DNA from: Tolypeutes matacus
Lineage: Eukaryota > Chordata > Mammalia > Cingulata > Chlamyphoridae
DNA length: 64,000 bases
Assembly: GCA_026826555.1 (NCBI GenBank)
Contig: JAKSZT010054324.1
Span: 8,472,445 to 8,536,444, forward strand
Direction of reading: 5' to 3'
The notes beneath the pieces were generated by a model. That model made no database searches and was not told the DNA's origin. It was given only the letters and a program-made list of their open reading frames with translations. This document shows, in pieces, positions 46,799 through 57,779 of the stretch (position 1 is its first letter; each line of letters begins with the position of its first letter). Both the position numbers and the translations under genes were made by a program.

Positions 46799-47265
46799 TG
46801 TGGTAGATTGAATTATGTACCCCAATTTAGACATGTTCTTAATCTTAATCTGCATTCCTGTGGGTATGAAATTATTGTATGAAGATGTTATTTTAGATAA
46901 ATTGTGGCCCAACAGAAAAAGGGTGAATCTTAAACCATATTACTGGAGGCCTTATAAAGAGGAGTAAATGGAAGTCAAAAGTCATAGAAGGCTATAGAAA
47001 GAAACTGGGAGAAGAAACCAGAGGAGTAGACACAAGCAGAAAGAGATATCCCTGTGACAGGAGGCAGAGATGCAAGCCAAAGAACCCTAAGGCTTGTGGC
47101 AAGCCAGCACTAGAAGGCTACACTAGAAGGCTTTTTGTGGAGAATGCATGGCCATGCTGAGGCCGTATTTTTTACTTTTAAGCTTCTGAAACTGAGCCAA
47201 TAAATTCCTGTTGTTAAGCCAACCCAATATTTGGTATTTGTCATAGCAGACTGGCAACTAACTCA
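46799..47265 (+). mobile_element. Solo LTR, MaLR (MLT1-like) type
   Basis: 467 bp with TG...CA termini and a perfect 5-bp duplication ATGGT at 46794-46798 and 47266-47270. The start 'tgtggtagattgaattatg' and the end 'aaattcctgttgttaagccaa' with 'tggtatttgtcatagcag' follow MLT1-like LTRs of the ERVL-MaLR group. AATAAA at 47199-47204 is the likely poly(A) signal. No internal retroviral region is beside it, so it is a solo LTR. It contains no protein-coding frame. Confidence 0.85.
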
Positions 47266-49320
47266 ATGGTGAAAGACTGGATGTTTTCCCCCTAAATTCA
47301 GGAATAAGGCAAATATGTCTGTTCTTGACATTTCTATTCAACATAGTGCTGGAGCATCTATTTGGGGCAATCAGGCAAGAAAAAAAAATACAAGGGATCC
47401 AGATTGGAAAGGAAGACGTAAAATTGTTTTTATTTACAGACATTGTGTTTCAGTATGTAGTAAATACTAAGAAATTCACATGCAAAAGATTATAACTAAT
47501 AAACAAGTACAACAAGGTTGGAGGATATAACAATATACAGGAACCAATTATATTTCTATATACTACCAATAAACAATCTCAAAATTAAATTGAGGAAACA
47601 ATTCCATTCACAAAAGCACCAAAAAGAATAAAACACTTTGAAATAAATTCAACAAAGAATTGCAAGTTGCTGAAAATTACAAGGCATTGTTAAAAGAAAT
47701 TCAAAAATATCTAAATAAATGGAGAGGCCTTCTATGTTTATGGATTGAAGAGTCAATATTGTAAAAAAGGCAATACACTCCAAATTGATCTGATAATCAA
47801 TGCAACTTTTTCCAAAATTCTAGGAAGTGTTTTTTTCAAAAACTGACAAATCTGAACCTAAAATGTATGTGGAAATGCAAAACACCTAAAATAGTCAAAA
47901 TAATTTTTAAGAAGAACAACAAGTTGGAGGCTTTTTTATTTCAGAAGTTACTGTAAACCAACAATTATCAGGAAAGTGTGCTTCCTGTATAGAGAGAGAC
48001 ATATGGACCAATGGACCAGAATTTACAGTCTTGAAATAAATCCTCATATTTATTTTAAATTGATTTTTTTGACAAGAGTGCCAAGGCACTTCATTGAGGA
48101 AATGGTCTGTTCAACACACTATTGGGAGAGTTGAGTATAAACTTAAGACCTTACCTCCCACATACCTAAATATCAACTCAAAATGGATTTTAGACTTAAA
48201 TATAATAGCCAAAAAATAAATAAAAAATTATAAGAAGACACCAGTGAAAACCTCTAATACCTTTGGTAAACAAAAGATTTCTTAGGTATAACACCAAAAG
48301 CAGAATCCATAAATAAAATATTTAAAATGAGACCTTACCAAAATTCAAAACTTTTCACTTCAAAAGACAATGAGAAAATAAAAGACAAGTAACAGACTGA
48401 GAGTAAATATTTGCAAAACATATATCCATAAAAGGACTTGTATTCAGAATTCACAAGGAACTTCACAACTCAATAATAAGACAAAGAATCCAATCAAATA
48501 ATGAGAAAATGTTATGAACAGACATTTCACCAAAGACATGTGAAAGGCTTATAAGTGCATGAAAAGATGCTCAACCTCATTAATTTTAATATGCATATTA
48601 AAACCATAATGATATAGCATTTTACATCCAATAGAATGGCTATAATAAACAATATAGAAAACAACAAGTATTGGCAAAGATTTGTAGTAACAGGAACCCT
48701 CATACATTGCTGGAGGGAATATAAATGGTGTAGACACTTTGGTAAACAGGTAGTTTCTCAAAAACTTAAAAATAAAACTACCATATAAGTCAATAGTTCC
48801 ATTCCCAGATTTCTACCAAAGAGAATTGAAAATCTATGTTCCACAAGACTTGCATGAGAATATTCATAGCAACATTATTGTTAATGGTCAAAAGATGGAA
48901 ACAACCTAAAATGCCCAACCGGTGAATGGATACATATGTGGTATGTCCATACAATGGAATATTATTCGACAGTACAAATGCAGGAACTACAGACACATGC
49001 AATGCCACAGTAAACCTCAAAAATATTATGCTAAGTGAAATAAGTAAAACATAAGAGGCAACATATTGTACACTCCATTTATATCAAATGTATAGAAAAA
49101 AACATTTTTATAGAAGCAGAAAGTAAAATAGTTGTCTAGAGCTGGAGGTAGGAATGGGATTATGGGAATGAAGGATCTTATGGGAGGATAAAAATGTTTT
49201 AAAACTGACTTATGGTGATGGTTGTATCACTCAATAAAGTTACTAAAAATTCTTGAGTTGTATACTTGAAATCAGTGAATTTTATGCTTCACTGATATAC
49301 TTCAATGAAGCTGTTTTTAG

Positions 49321-50079
49321 AAATCCAATTATATAGTTACTTCCTCTGATCCTGCCATTTTTGTACACACTGGCTAATTTTTGGATCTTTTGAGTGGTAT
49401 AGTTCCTTTTCTCTCTTATTAGGCCCAGTATATTCCTGGAATGGTTGTGCTGTGACTTGACCCTGGGTATCATTTTGACAGCCATGAGAGGAAGAGGATA
49501 GCAGATTCTGATGGGACCCCTATGTCTCTGGGAAGAGGCTTGTGTCATGTCTTCCTGCACAGAATAGTCAGTGGGGAGGGAATGATAGCTCAAAATTGGG
49601 AATATTGGGTAACCTCTGTAGGTTCCAAGGTTTCAGAAGAAATTAGGGAGCTGAAATGATTGGGAGGATTTACTCAGATATCCCCATCCAAAGTGCCATG
49701 ATCCCAGGTTTTTCCAATGAGAACACAGACCATGTTGTAGCCCAGGGTTCAGTAACATTTTTTTTCTTTGAAGGTCCAGACAGTAAATGTTTTCAGCATT
49801 GCAGGGCATACAGACTCTGTTGCAGCTAGTCAATTCTGCATTGGAGTACCAAACAGCCAAATATAATTAAAAAATGAAGGAGTATGGAACAGACAAAACT
49901 TTGCTCTATAATAACTGTAAATTATGTACAAAATAGCAAAAGATAAAAAGACAATATCCAAAAGGAATTTGGGAATGAACAAACACAAACATACTCTGAA
50001 GGGGAATCAAAACTTGGAAGAAGGAACTGGTAAGAATCAATTCCTTATTTTTTACAGACTTTAGTCTCAGTGCATGTCA
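49321..50079. other. No recognised gene
   Basis: A moderate-GC segment at 49420-49860 with the minus frames 49282-49593 and 49633-49860. No motif was recognised. It might be an old repeat I cannot name. Confidence 0.4.
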
Positions 50080-51400
50080 AAATAAACATTGTAAATATAG
50101 GCAAAACTATGATAGTCCAAAAACTTCTGGACTGAATATCCAAAAGACAAAGTTAGAGGTAACTATTTGGAAATTGATTAGAGAGTCCCAGAAACAAAGA
50201 GAGCCAGAAAAAGTGTCACTTTGCTGAGGAATCTGATAAAATTCGGAGCCTCCAAAATATAATATTCACAATGTCCAACTTACAAAACAAAATAATTCAA
50301 AATATGAAGAACCAGGAAACTGTGACCCAGTCTCAAAACAAAAGACCAAAACTTAGACTGTGCCTGCCTGAAATGGCCCAGATGATGGAATTAGGAGGCA
50401 AAGATTTTAAAGTAGGTTTTATATTATGCTAAATGAAGGTAAAGATAAATATATTCACATCAAATGAAAACAGAAAATCTAATCATAAAATAAAAACTGT
50501 AACACAGAAACAAATAAAAATTTTAGAACTGAAAAATAATGCCTTAGGGGGGCAGGTGTGGCTCAAATGGTTGGGCTTCTGTTTCCCATATGGAGGATCC
50601 CAGGTTCTATTCCTGGGACCTCCCAGTAAAATAAAAAAAGAAAAATATAGATGGTATGCGGGCAGCCATCAGGCCCCATGAGCGGGTAAGCCATCTGGCC
50701 CAGCGAGCGGGTGAGCCCCTAGGCCCCGCCAAACCACCCAGCAAGATGATGACGTAACAGGAGAGAGACACAGGGGAGAGTCGAGATGAGACGCACTGAA
50801 AAATCAAGAACCAAGGTGGCGCAGGTGGCAGAACATATCTCTTCCCCATCGGAGCTTCCCAGGATCGAATCCCAGTGAAGACAGGAGGAGAAGGATGAGA
50901 AGAGAGGGCAGGAAACAGACAGAGAATTGACTAACGAATGGACACAAAAACAGCAAAAACGGGGAGGGGGTAGGGGAGTTAAAATGGATAAAAAATGAAT
51001 AAATAAATAAATATTTTTTAAAAAATAATGCCTTTAATTGAAAATTCACTTTATGGGCTTAATAGGAGAATGGAGATTAGAGAAGAACTAGAGAACTTGC
51101 AGATAGATGAAAAGAAACAACCAAATCTGAAGAACAAATAGAAAATAAATTAGAAAAAATAGTCTCAGGGTCCTCCTGTGGGAAAAAAGCAAAAGAAATA
51201 ATATGCAGGAAATAGTCATTCAAAGAGAGTGGAGAAAAATGGGGTGGGTGGGGGAAGGATATTTGAAAAGATAATAGCTGAAAAAGTTCTCAAATTTGGT
51301 GAAATATATATACTTACAGATTCACAATGTCTACATCATCCTTAACACAGAAAAACTAAATTCTGAAATCTTGTTCTTCAGCATCTGCAACAATTCTTCC
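50080..51400 (+). mobile_element. Old L1/HAL1 5' and ORF1 region
   Basis: Decayed plus-strand sequence with the ORF1 upstream order: 'ggaggcaaagattttaaagt' (50395-50414), 'aaaattttagaactgaaaaa' (50517-50536), then after the SINE 'ttgaaaattcactttatggg' (51038-51057), 'agtctcagggtcctcctgtg' (51161-51180), 'gatatttgaaaagataatag' (51259-51278) and 'cagattcacaatgtctac'. It is interrupted by the SINE at 50546-51020. No intact frame. L1ME and HAL1 cannot be told apart by eye. Confidence 0.65.
50546..51020 (+). mobile_element. Dimeric tRNA-derived SINE (DAS-like), full length
   Basis: 475 bp with a perfect 14-bp duplication AAAAATAATGCCTT at 50532-50545 and 51021-51034. There are two tRNA-like modules: box A TGGCTCAAATGG (50559-50570) with box B AGGTTCTATTCC (50602-50613), and box A TGGCGCAGGTGG (50817-50828) with box B AGGATCGAATCCC (50861-50873). 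Between them lies a GC-rich part with three imperfect tandem units of about 22-25 bp (50657-50728). The tail has AAAT units and A-runs. The frames at 50433-51049 are artefacts. Confidence 0.93.
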
Positions 51401-51789
51401 TTCTCTGTGGGTATTACAATGATTACCAAAATAAGAAGCTCGTCCCTGATGGATCAATTTGTGATGTAGAAATCAGATAACTATAGTTGACTGTGCTCTA
51501 TTTAAGTATTTTATTGGCAGAATTGACCTATTTTTTTTAAGTTGACAGGAAGTGAACATGTCTGTGGAAACAACAAAGGCAATGATAGTACAAATAAGGA
51601 GAGTTATGATTATGATCAAATGTCTAAAAATTGTGAATGTCTGTCTTCCAAAAAACTAAGAGTTGATGATTAAAGCAATATTGCAGATTATAGTGCAGTA
51701 AGATTATAGTGCAGAAATAGGTTGGTTATAAAAATTTATAGTGTAGGGGATAGATGGAAGGAACTAATATCTTTTAAACATATAGTTTA
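51401..51789. other. No recognised feature
   Basis: AT-rich DNA with a near-duplicate phrase 'agattatagtgcagaaata'/'agattatagtgcagtaaga' around 51685-51720. No repeat family was named. Confidence 0.45.
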
Positions 51790-51903
51790 CTCCTGACCTT
51801 GACCTGGGTAAATTTATTACCTCAATGTATTTTAAACCTAATTTTTTCAGATAAGAAAACTGAGAGTCAGTGAGCTCAAGATAGCACAAGCTAGTAAGCC
51901 TGA
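51790..51903 (-). mobile_element. MIR fragment
   Basis: Plus-strand 'aataagaaaactgagagtca'-like phrase (51853-51872) and 'agcacaagctagtaagcctg' (51882-51901) follow a reversed MIR. The hAT element at 51912 inserted at or just past its end. Confidence 0.55.
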
Positions 51904-51911
51904 TTCTAAAG

Positions 51912-52089
51912 CAGTGATTCTTAACCTTTTTTGTTCCACAGACCCCTTTGCCAGTCAGGTGAAAACCATGGACCCCTTACTAAGTCTACACTATAATGTG
52001 AATTATTTAGTAAATATATCACAGCCACACCAACATGTCCCCACAAGAATTTCAATTCAATCTCACGGACCCCTGGTTAAGAACCCCTG
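51912..52089. mobile_element. Short non-autonomous hAT element
   Basis: 178 bp. Terminal inverted repeats are CAGTGATTCTTAACC (51912-51926) and GGTTAAGAACCCCTG (52075-52089), 13 of 15 complementary. A perfect 8-bp duplication TTCTAAAG lies at 51904-51911 and 52090-52097. CAG...CTG ends and an 8-bp duplication are the hAT signature. It has no transposase; the frame 51914-52117 is a chance frame through it. The family (Charlie/MER-type) is not set. Confidence 0.93.
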
Positions 52090-52097
52090 TTCTAAAG

Positions 52098-52415
52098 GCT
52101 TTCGTTTCATAATATAAAGAAGAAGAAATAGATAGATATTTATTCTCCAACAATGAAACAAAACAACAACAAAAATTCAGCAAATGCCAAAGGAAGAGAT
52201 TGCAGAGTATAGGAACTGGTATGCCCAGAGAACGATTTCAAAACCTGATTAATTCAAGAAGCACATCTGAGTTCCAAAAAAGCCTCTATTTCAGCATATT
52301 TTCTATTGTTTATCCTTCTGCCCATGAGACACAACATTGGTTTGCCCAACACATCAATATATATCAAGTGATTTGCTTGACAGTTAGTCTAATACTACAA
52401 AATTTATATGCTTTT
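52098..52415. other. No recognised feature
   Basis: AT-rich DNA. The frame 52200-52601 begins here and enters the LTR at 52421; it has no known domain and is not called a gene. Confidence 0.45.
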
Positions 52416-52420
52416 CAAGT

Positions 52421-53019
52421 TGTATTAGCCAAAAGGGGTGCTGATGCAAAGTACCAGAAATCTGTTGGCTTTTATAAAGGGTATTTATTTGGGGTAGAAA
52501 CTTACAGTCACAAGGCCCTAAAGAATCCAACTCGAGGTACCATAAGAGGTACTTTCTCACCCAAAGTCCGTTGCCACATGTTGACGCAAAATGGCAGGTA
52601 ACATCTGCAAGAGTTTAGCCTTCCTCTTTCCTCTTAAGGCTCTGTGGTCCCAGCTTCTTCCAATCTCAGCTGTAGGCTGGCATAGTGCTCATCTCTCTCC
52701 CTGGAGCTTGTTTCTTTCTGGGCTCAACTGCTCTGTTCTCTTCACAAGGTCACTGTAAACTATCAGGCTTATCTTTCTTCCTGGGGCCCCAGGATCTTCC
52801 ATGTGAAGGTCGGTTTTATCAGTCCACCAAGTGGGCTGGTACTCAAGGCTGAGTTGTATTCTAATGATGTGGTTGAATGAAAGCCCTAATCTTAACATAG
52901 TTTAATCAGACATCTCAGGTGAATCTAATACAATCAAAAGGTTATCATGACCAGAGGAACAGACTAGTTTACAAACAACCTCTCTTTTTAGAATTCATAA
53001 ATAATCTCTAACTGCCACA
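52421..53019 (+). mobile_element. LTR of an endogenous retrovirus-like element
   Basis: 599 bp with TG...CA ends ('tgtattagcc' and 'aactgccaca') and 5-bp flanks CAAGT (52416-52420) and CAGGT (53020-53024), one mismatch. The body holds 'gtatttatttggggtagaaa' and 'caaggccctaaagaatcca', phrases I recall from an LTR common in xenarthran genomes. No internal region adjoins it, so it is a solo LTR. It is not related by sequence to the MaLR LTR at 46799. The minus frame 52689-52898 is not a viral gene. Confidence 0.75.
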
Positions 53020-53024
53020 CAGGT

Positions 53025-54419
53025 TAATATAAATACCTGATCAAATCAGGGATATATATATAAATAATAGTTCATCTGATATGAAATACATTTCTCAAGT
53101 GCTTAATCATAAGTACAGAAAACTATTCATTCCCTCTAATTAATGAAACAGTTTATTTCTTTTTCCTCTAAAATGGATTTTAAAGGCTTGGAAACTTACT
53201 TTTACAGAGACTCCCAAATATTTTACTATTCAGGAGAGAATATTACCACTGCCATTACCAGAAAAGTATAATATTTGGGCAAAGTGTGTTCTATGATAGT
53301 AAGTTTATACATGACTAAAACCAAAAACAATATTTAGCTTTCATCTCTGAGTTTGGTGAAGTGGAAACCATGTAATTTTTTCTGTCAATGCCTTGTAGTG
53401 TTCCTGACTCTCGGGTAGCTCTTCCAGATAATGGGCTATATAACTATAAAGAGAGGTTTCAAGCCATTACATTCTCTTTAAGAAACTGAACTTGTTAAAA
53501 AGATTTCTTTTGAAGTCTAAAAAATTTTGTGCAGGTGAATGTTAATGTTCATGAATATCTAGTAATTTAAAAATATATCACTATTCAGAATTTTGTATAA
53601 GAAGCTATAATTTAAAACAGGGAATTTTATTCTCAAATATTAAATCTTCAAAGTATTAAGATCAATGCATTTATTTTAAAACTTTAGCCTCAAATACAAT
53701 AAATTTTTTATCCTCTTTGAGGAAGTGAATAGTTTAGCTATTTTGGAGAGAGAGAGAGAGAGAGAGAGAGAAGAAAAAAAAAAATTTTTTTTTAAAAATT
53801 GACACTAAGATTGACTTGTCATAGAAGACAGAAATATAGTATTGTGAAAAAAAAAAAACCTTGGAGTTAGGGTGCTAAAGTGATAAAGGCCTATCCACAT
53901 GAGTCTATAAGGCAAAAAATGTTCTGTTAATCAACAGACTTTTTTACTTCATTATATAGCTTAAGGTAAGTTTTATGAAATATGAATAAACAGATAAGAC
54001 ACAAGAATGAAAAGGCATTCTGGGAGGTTGATGGCAGCCACATAAAGGTTTTATAATATCCCTGAATTCCCAGTTAAAAACAAACCCTGCAACTAAATAG
54101 AAGTGCCAGGAGCCTATGGACACATTTATAATGAAATTGGGTGATGAGATATCCCTGTGAATAACAAAATACAATTGAATGGGGGCAAACCAATGATAGC
54201 CAGAAACTGTCTATGAAGGAGTAAGCAAAGAAAAACATCAGCATGTTGCTTGGCATCAGCATCAGTGAGGGAGAAAGCAAAGATAAACAACAGGGCATCC
54301 AATATACCTGGGAACAGGAAAAGCCAATAGCCAACAGGTGTTGACTAAAGAGTATGACAGATTAATTTGGGTACAGCACTAAAGTTGGGAAGAGATTTTC
54401 CCACTACAAAGTAAGTAAG
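53025..54419. other. No recognised gene
   Basis: AT-rich DNA with (GA)n at 53746-53771 followed by an A-run and T-run. The minus frames at 53944-54174 and 54074-54334 lack a motif. Confidence 0.45.
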
Positions 54420-55278
54420 CGTAAAGTGTTTGTGAGAAGGAGTGAAGGAGCTGGAACAGCCTCTCAAAACATACCAGCCATGGCTCTTTGTAGAATAGGG
54501 CCTCATATTCAAAATAAATTGCTTAAGATAACATTTAGCAGGATAGAAAAGAAGGGGGAAAATCTACATATAAAACTAAGAGAAGAAAACAGATCCAGAA
54601 GATTTCAAGAAGAAAGTGGCAATGTTTTTAACACTGTATAAAAACAACAGAAGAAAAAGTTCTGAGGAGTTAGAAAATCTATCTGAAAACACACTGCTTC
54701 TAACAGTTTAGGAAAATAATTTCATATAAAAACGAAATAAAGAGAAAGAATAACAGCAGAAACAGAATATGGGGTATAATATCACTATAGATAAGGAGCT
54801 CGTACTAGAAAGCCATGTCTAATGAAAGATCAAAGTCGTAAACTAGTATTTCAAAATGAGCTAAAAAACAACTTTAAGAAAACAATACACTATGTGAGGA
54901 ACAACATAAATCAGGATTATACAAATTAAGAAATGAGGGAACAGAACACAGGAAATAATTCAAAATAATGGAAAAAATATTTGATTTGAAAACCAAACTA
55001 GAAGGAACAAAAGAACAAATAAACACAATAGAAGAGACCCTTAAAAGAAATAGAAAGTGAAAAGTCCCAGTATAGCTCCCCTCTAGTAACAGAGGATCAA
55101 TTTTCAAAATCAAAAAGAATTTTTTTAAAACGTTAAAAGGATTGAGGTAAGTAACAATTATTGAAGATAGCAAAAAATAACATCCAAAATGGATATTTTG
55201 GTATGTCTCTGAGGACACATACCAAAACAAGGGAACCAAGCAAATACAAACTTAACTCTAAATCAAGTAAATTTCCTG
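54420..55278 (+). mobile_element. HAL1/L1-like 5' part, decayed
   Basis: A-rich plus-strand sequence that resembles old L1/HAL1 5' UTR and ORF1 ('gaaaatctacatataaaact', 'acaaaagaacaaataaacac', then 'tctgaggacacataccaaaa', 55210-55229). HAL1-type sequence resumes at 60250, beyond the L1 at 55537-60232, which suggests one host element split by it. A 35-bp stretch (55065-55099) repeats at 55791-55825. Assignment is by pattern only. Confidence 0.45.
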
Positions 55279-55524
55279 AACAATTTGGGGCAGAGTATAA
55301 ACTATAATTTAAACTGTAGTCCATAGTTAGTAGCAATGCTTCAATATGTGTTCACCAATTGTAACTAATGTACCACACTAATGAAAGACGATGTTAATGT
55401 GGGAAAGTGTGGGAGAGGGAGGGGATGGGGCATATGGGAATCCCTTATATTTTTTATGTAACATTTATGTAATCTAAAGCTTCATTAAAAATAACAATTA
55501 AAAAAACTAAAAGAAAAAAAAAAG
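55279..55524 (+). mobile_element. L1 3' end fragment
   Basis: Last 220 bp of the xenarthran L1 3' UTR: 'tttaaactgtagtccatagt' (55308-55327), 'gtaccacactaatgaaag', 'gcatatgggaatccctta' (55430-55447), 'ttttttatgtaacatttatg' and an A-rich tail to 55524. It directly precedes the L1 at 55537. No certain duplication was found. Confidence 0.8.
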
Positions 55525-56741
55525 AAATTGAAGTGATGTCAGCAAAAATGGCAGAGCAGGGAACTCCAAATTCTCATCCCTCCCAACAAGCAGTGACTAA
55601 ACTAACAGGGACTGTTAGAATCAACTATAATGCAACTCAGGAAACTAACCAACCTTTTTCAGCAAAAAGACAAATGTTTGAGGGGAAAAAAAGCCGAGTC
55701 TCAATAAGAGAGTTTTGTAGCATTTTAATGTATCTTGGACCCATACCTAACTCCCTAGCTCAGCAGTGGTTTGACGAAAACAGCTCCCAATCCCAGTATA
55801 GCTTCCCTCTAGTAACAGATGATCAGATCTAACATTACTCTAAAAGAATTTCAGTTGATTATTTTTACCTGACTGGTGGTTCCCTAAAGGACCAGCTCAA
55901 TGGACTTGTCTTTATTTCACTTATCTCTCCCAGAGTTGAGGTAGCTACTTGGGGAGTTGTTGCTAAAATTACTTAAAAAGGCAAAGAATTAGGCACTACC
56001 ACATGGAAAAGAGATAACAACTGGAACAAACAATAGACAACTTGAATAGCTTTGGAGGAAAGATAGGAATGAGCTGCTTTGGGGAACAAGGACCTGAAAA
56101 AGCTCCCACATACTCCTGGGAATCTAAAAGGCTATGACATACACCGGTCTGGTTACTTACTCAGAAAAGACTTAAGAAGACCCTAAGCTTTCATCTCTGG
56201 CTAATTATCAGGCTCTGAGAAAGCAGAAATGAAGGGTAAGGTAGAGTTGTAAACTACCTGGCAGAGTGTGAAAGGCATGCCTCAATACATACAGAAAGCC
56301 CAAGACTGGGAGATATTTATTTTGGGTTTCAGGTATATAAGGAAATCTCTATTTAATCACAAGCTGACCACTAAGATAACAAAACAGAGATTTCATGGCC
56401 ACAGACAACAAAGAATACAGATATTACACAATTAGTACAGAAAAGTTGTTTAAAAAAAAACTAAAGATAACCACTACAATAAGCAGAACCAACAAACTTG
56501 GAGGGGGGAAATATGGTTTCCAAATGTGCTACATTATAATATCCAAATGTCCAGTATTCAATAAAAAACAATGAGACATGCAAAGAAACAAGAAATTATA
56601 GACCATATACAGGAAAAAGTAATAGGAACTCTCCTTGAAGAAGCCCAGAATTTGAACTAACTAAACAAAGACTTTATATCAACTATTTAAATATGTTCCA
56701 AAAGTTAAAGGGATCCATGTATGAAGAACTAAAGGAAACTG

Positions 56742-56923
56742 TTAGAGGTTCCCCCTTACAAGGTTTGCAATGATTAACAGGTCATAAGGCTGTGACTCAA
56801 TTCCCCCGTGACATAAATTGAAGAAAGGATGCCTCTAGCCATAACCTACATGACGCATTGAGCAAGCCAAAGCCTATGTGCTTGGAGGCAACTCATCTCC
56901 TCCCAAGAATGAACAAAGGAGCC
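56742..56923. other. Unexplained insert of about 180 bp in L1
   Basis: Old-L1 sequence is continuous up to 'aactaaaggaaactgt' (56728-56743) and resumes at 'gccatgagaaatatatctca' (56921-56940). Between them is GC-richer DNA ('gaggttcccccttacaagg', 'ctcaattcccccgtgacat') that I do not recognise. There are no clear inverted ends and no tRNA-like boxes; AAAGGA occurs at both edges but may be L1 sequence. Confidence 0.6.
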
Positions 56924-56999
56924 ATGAGAAATATATCTCACCAAATAGAGAATATCAATAAAGTGATAGAATTATAGAAAAGACTCAAAAAGAGATTTT

Positions 57000-57440
57000 A
57001 GAGTTGAAAGAGTACAGTAATTGAAATGAAAAATTCATTAGAAAAGTTCAACAGTTTATTTTAGCAGACAATGGAAAAATCGTCTGCTATCTTAAAGATA
57101 GGTCATTTAAGATTACTGAGTCTAAAAAACAGAAAGAAGAAAGAATGAAGAAAAATGAACATTAACAGTGTCTCAGAGACATGTGGGACTTCAGCAAGCA
57201 CACTAACAAAGACATAATGAGAGTCCTAGAAGGAAAGGAGAGAGAAAAAGGGTTAGAAAGAATATTTGAAAAAATCAGGGCCAAAAACACCCCAAATTTG
57301 ATGAAACACATTAGATTTACAAATATAAAAAGCCAATGAAGCCAAATTAGGATAAACAAAAAGGGATCCAAACCTATAACATTATCATAAATTGTCAAAT
57401 CAAAGAGAATCTTGAGAGAAGCAAGAGAAAAGTGACTCAA
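57000..57440 (+). pseudogene. L1 ORF1 remnant
   Basis: Broken ORF1: 'tgaaatgaaaaattcattag' (57023-57042), 'aagaatgaagaaaaatgaac' (57141-57160), 'gagtcctagaaggaaaggag' (57221-57240) and 'caaaaacaccccaaatttga' (57282-57301) follow the coiled-coil end and RNA-binding part of old L1 ORF1. Stops occur in every frame. The minus frame 57162-57440 is a shadow. Confidence 0.75.
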
Positions 57441-57779
57441 ATCTATATGAAGAAATAAACATTGGCAAAGGTAAATACATAGGTAAATATAAATGTCAGC
57501 ATTGATGTTTTTGGTTTATAATTCTTCCTTTTATTATTATATGATTTAAAACACAACTGAATAAAATAATAATTATCCATCTATGTTAATGGGCACACAG
57601 TAAAGATGTAATTTGTGAGAATAATGACATAATGGTTGAGAACAGAACTATATAGGGACAAAATTTTCTATGTTTTTGAAACGAAATTGTTATTAATTCA
57701 AACACGATTGTTATACATTAAAATGTTAATTGTTATCTTCCAGACAACCACTAAAACAATAGTTTGAAATAGAAAAAGA

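Larger units (their letters stand above)
45646..49320 (+). mobile_element. Old L1 (L1M-type), nested host of four insertions
   Basis: An old L1 from mid-ORF2 to the 3' end. It begins at 'tgattctatgaaaccac' (45651-45667) and 'tatcacaagaaaaagaaatt', and resumes after each insert in correct order: 'aaaagattatacaccaag' (46287-46304), 'gatgcaggaaaaaaatat' (46411-46428), 'acaaaacttggaacagaatt' (46717-46736), 'gaaagactggatgttttc' (47271-47288). It ends with a typical old-L1 3' UTR ('acttatggtgatggttgt', 49208-49225). All frames carry many stops. Insertions: 45749-45932, 45971-46272, 46458-46706, 46799-47265. Confidence 0.88.

Noticed and set aside
52200..52601. 133-codon frame
   Set aside because: It crosses from unrecognised DNA into the LTR at 52421, so it cannot be an ancestral coding unit. 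No domain was seen.
55533..55832. 99-codon frame that might be a small protein
   Set aside because: It lies in the 5' UTR of the old L1 at 55537 and starts at its 5' end; no ORF1 motif.
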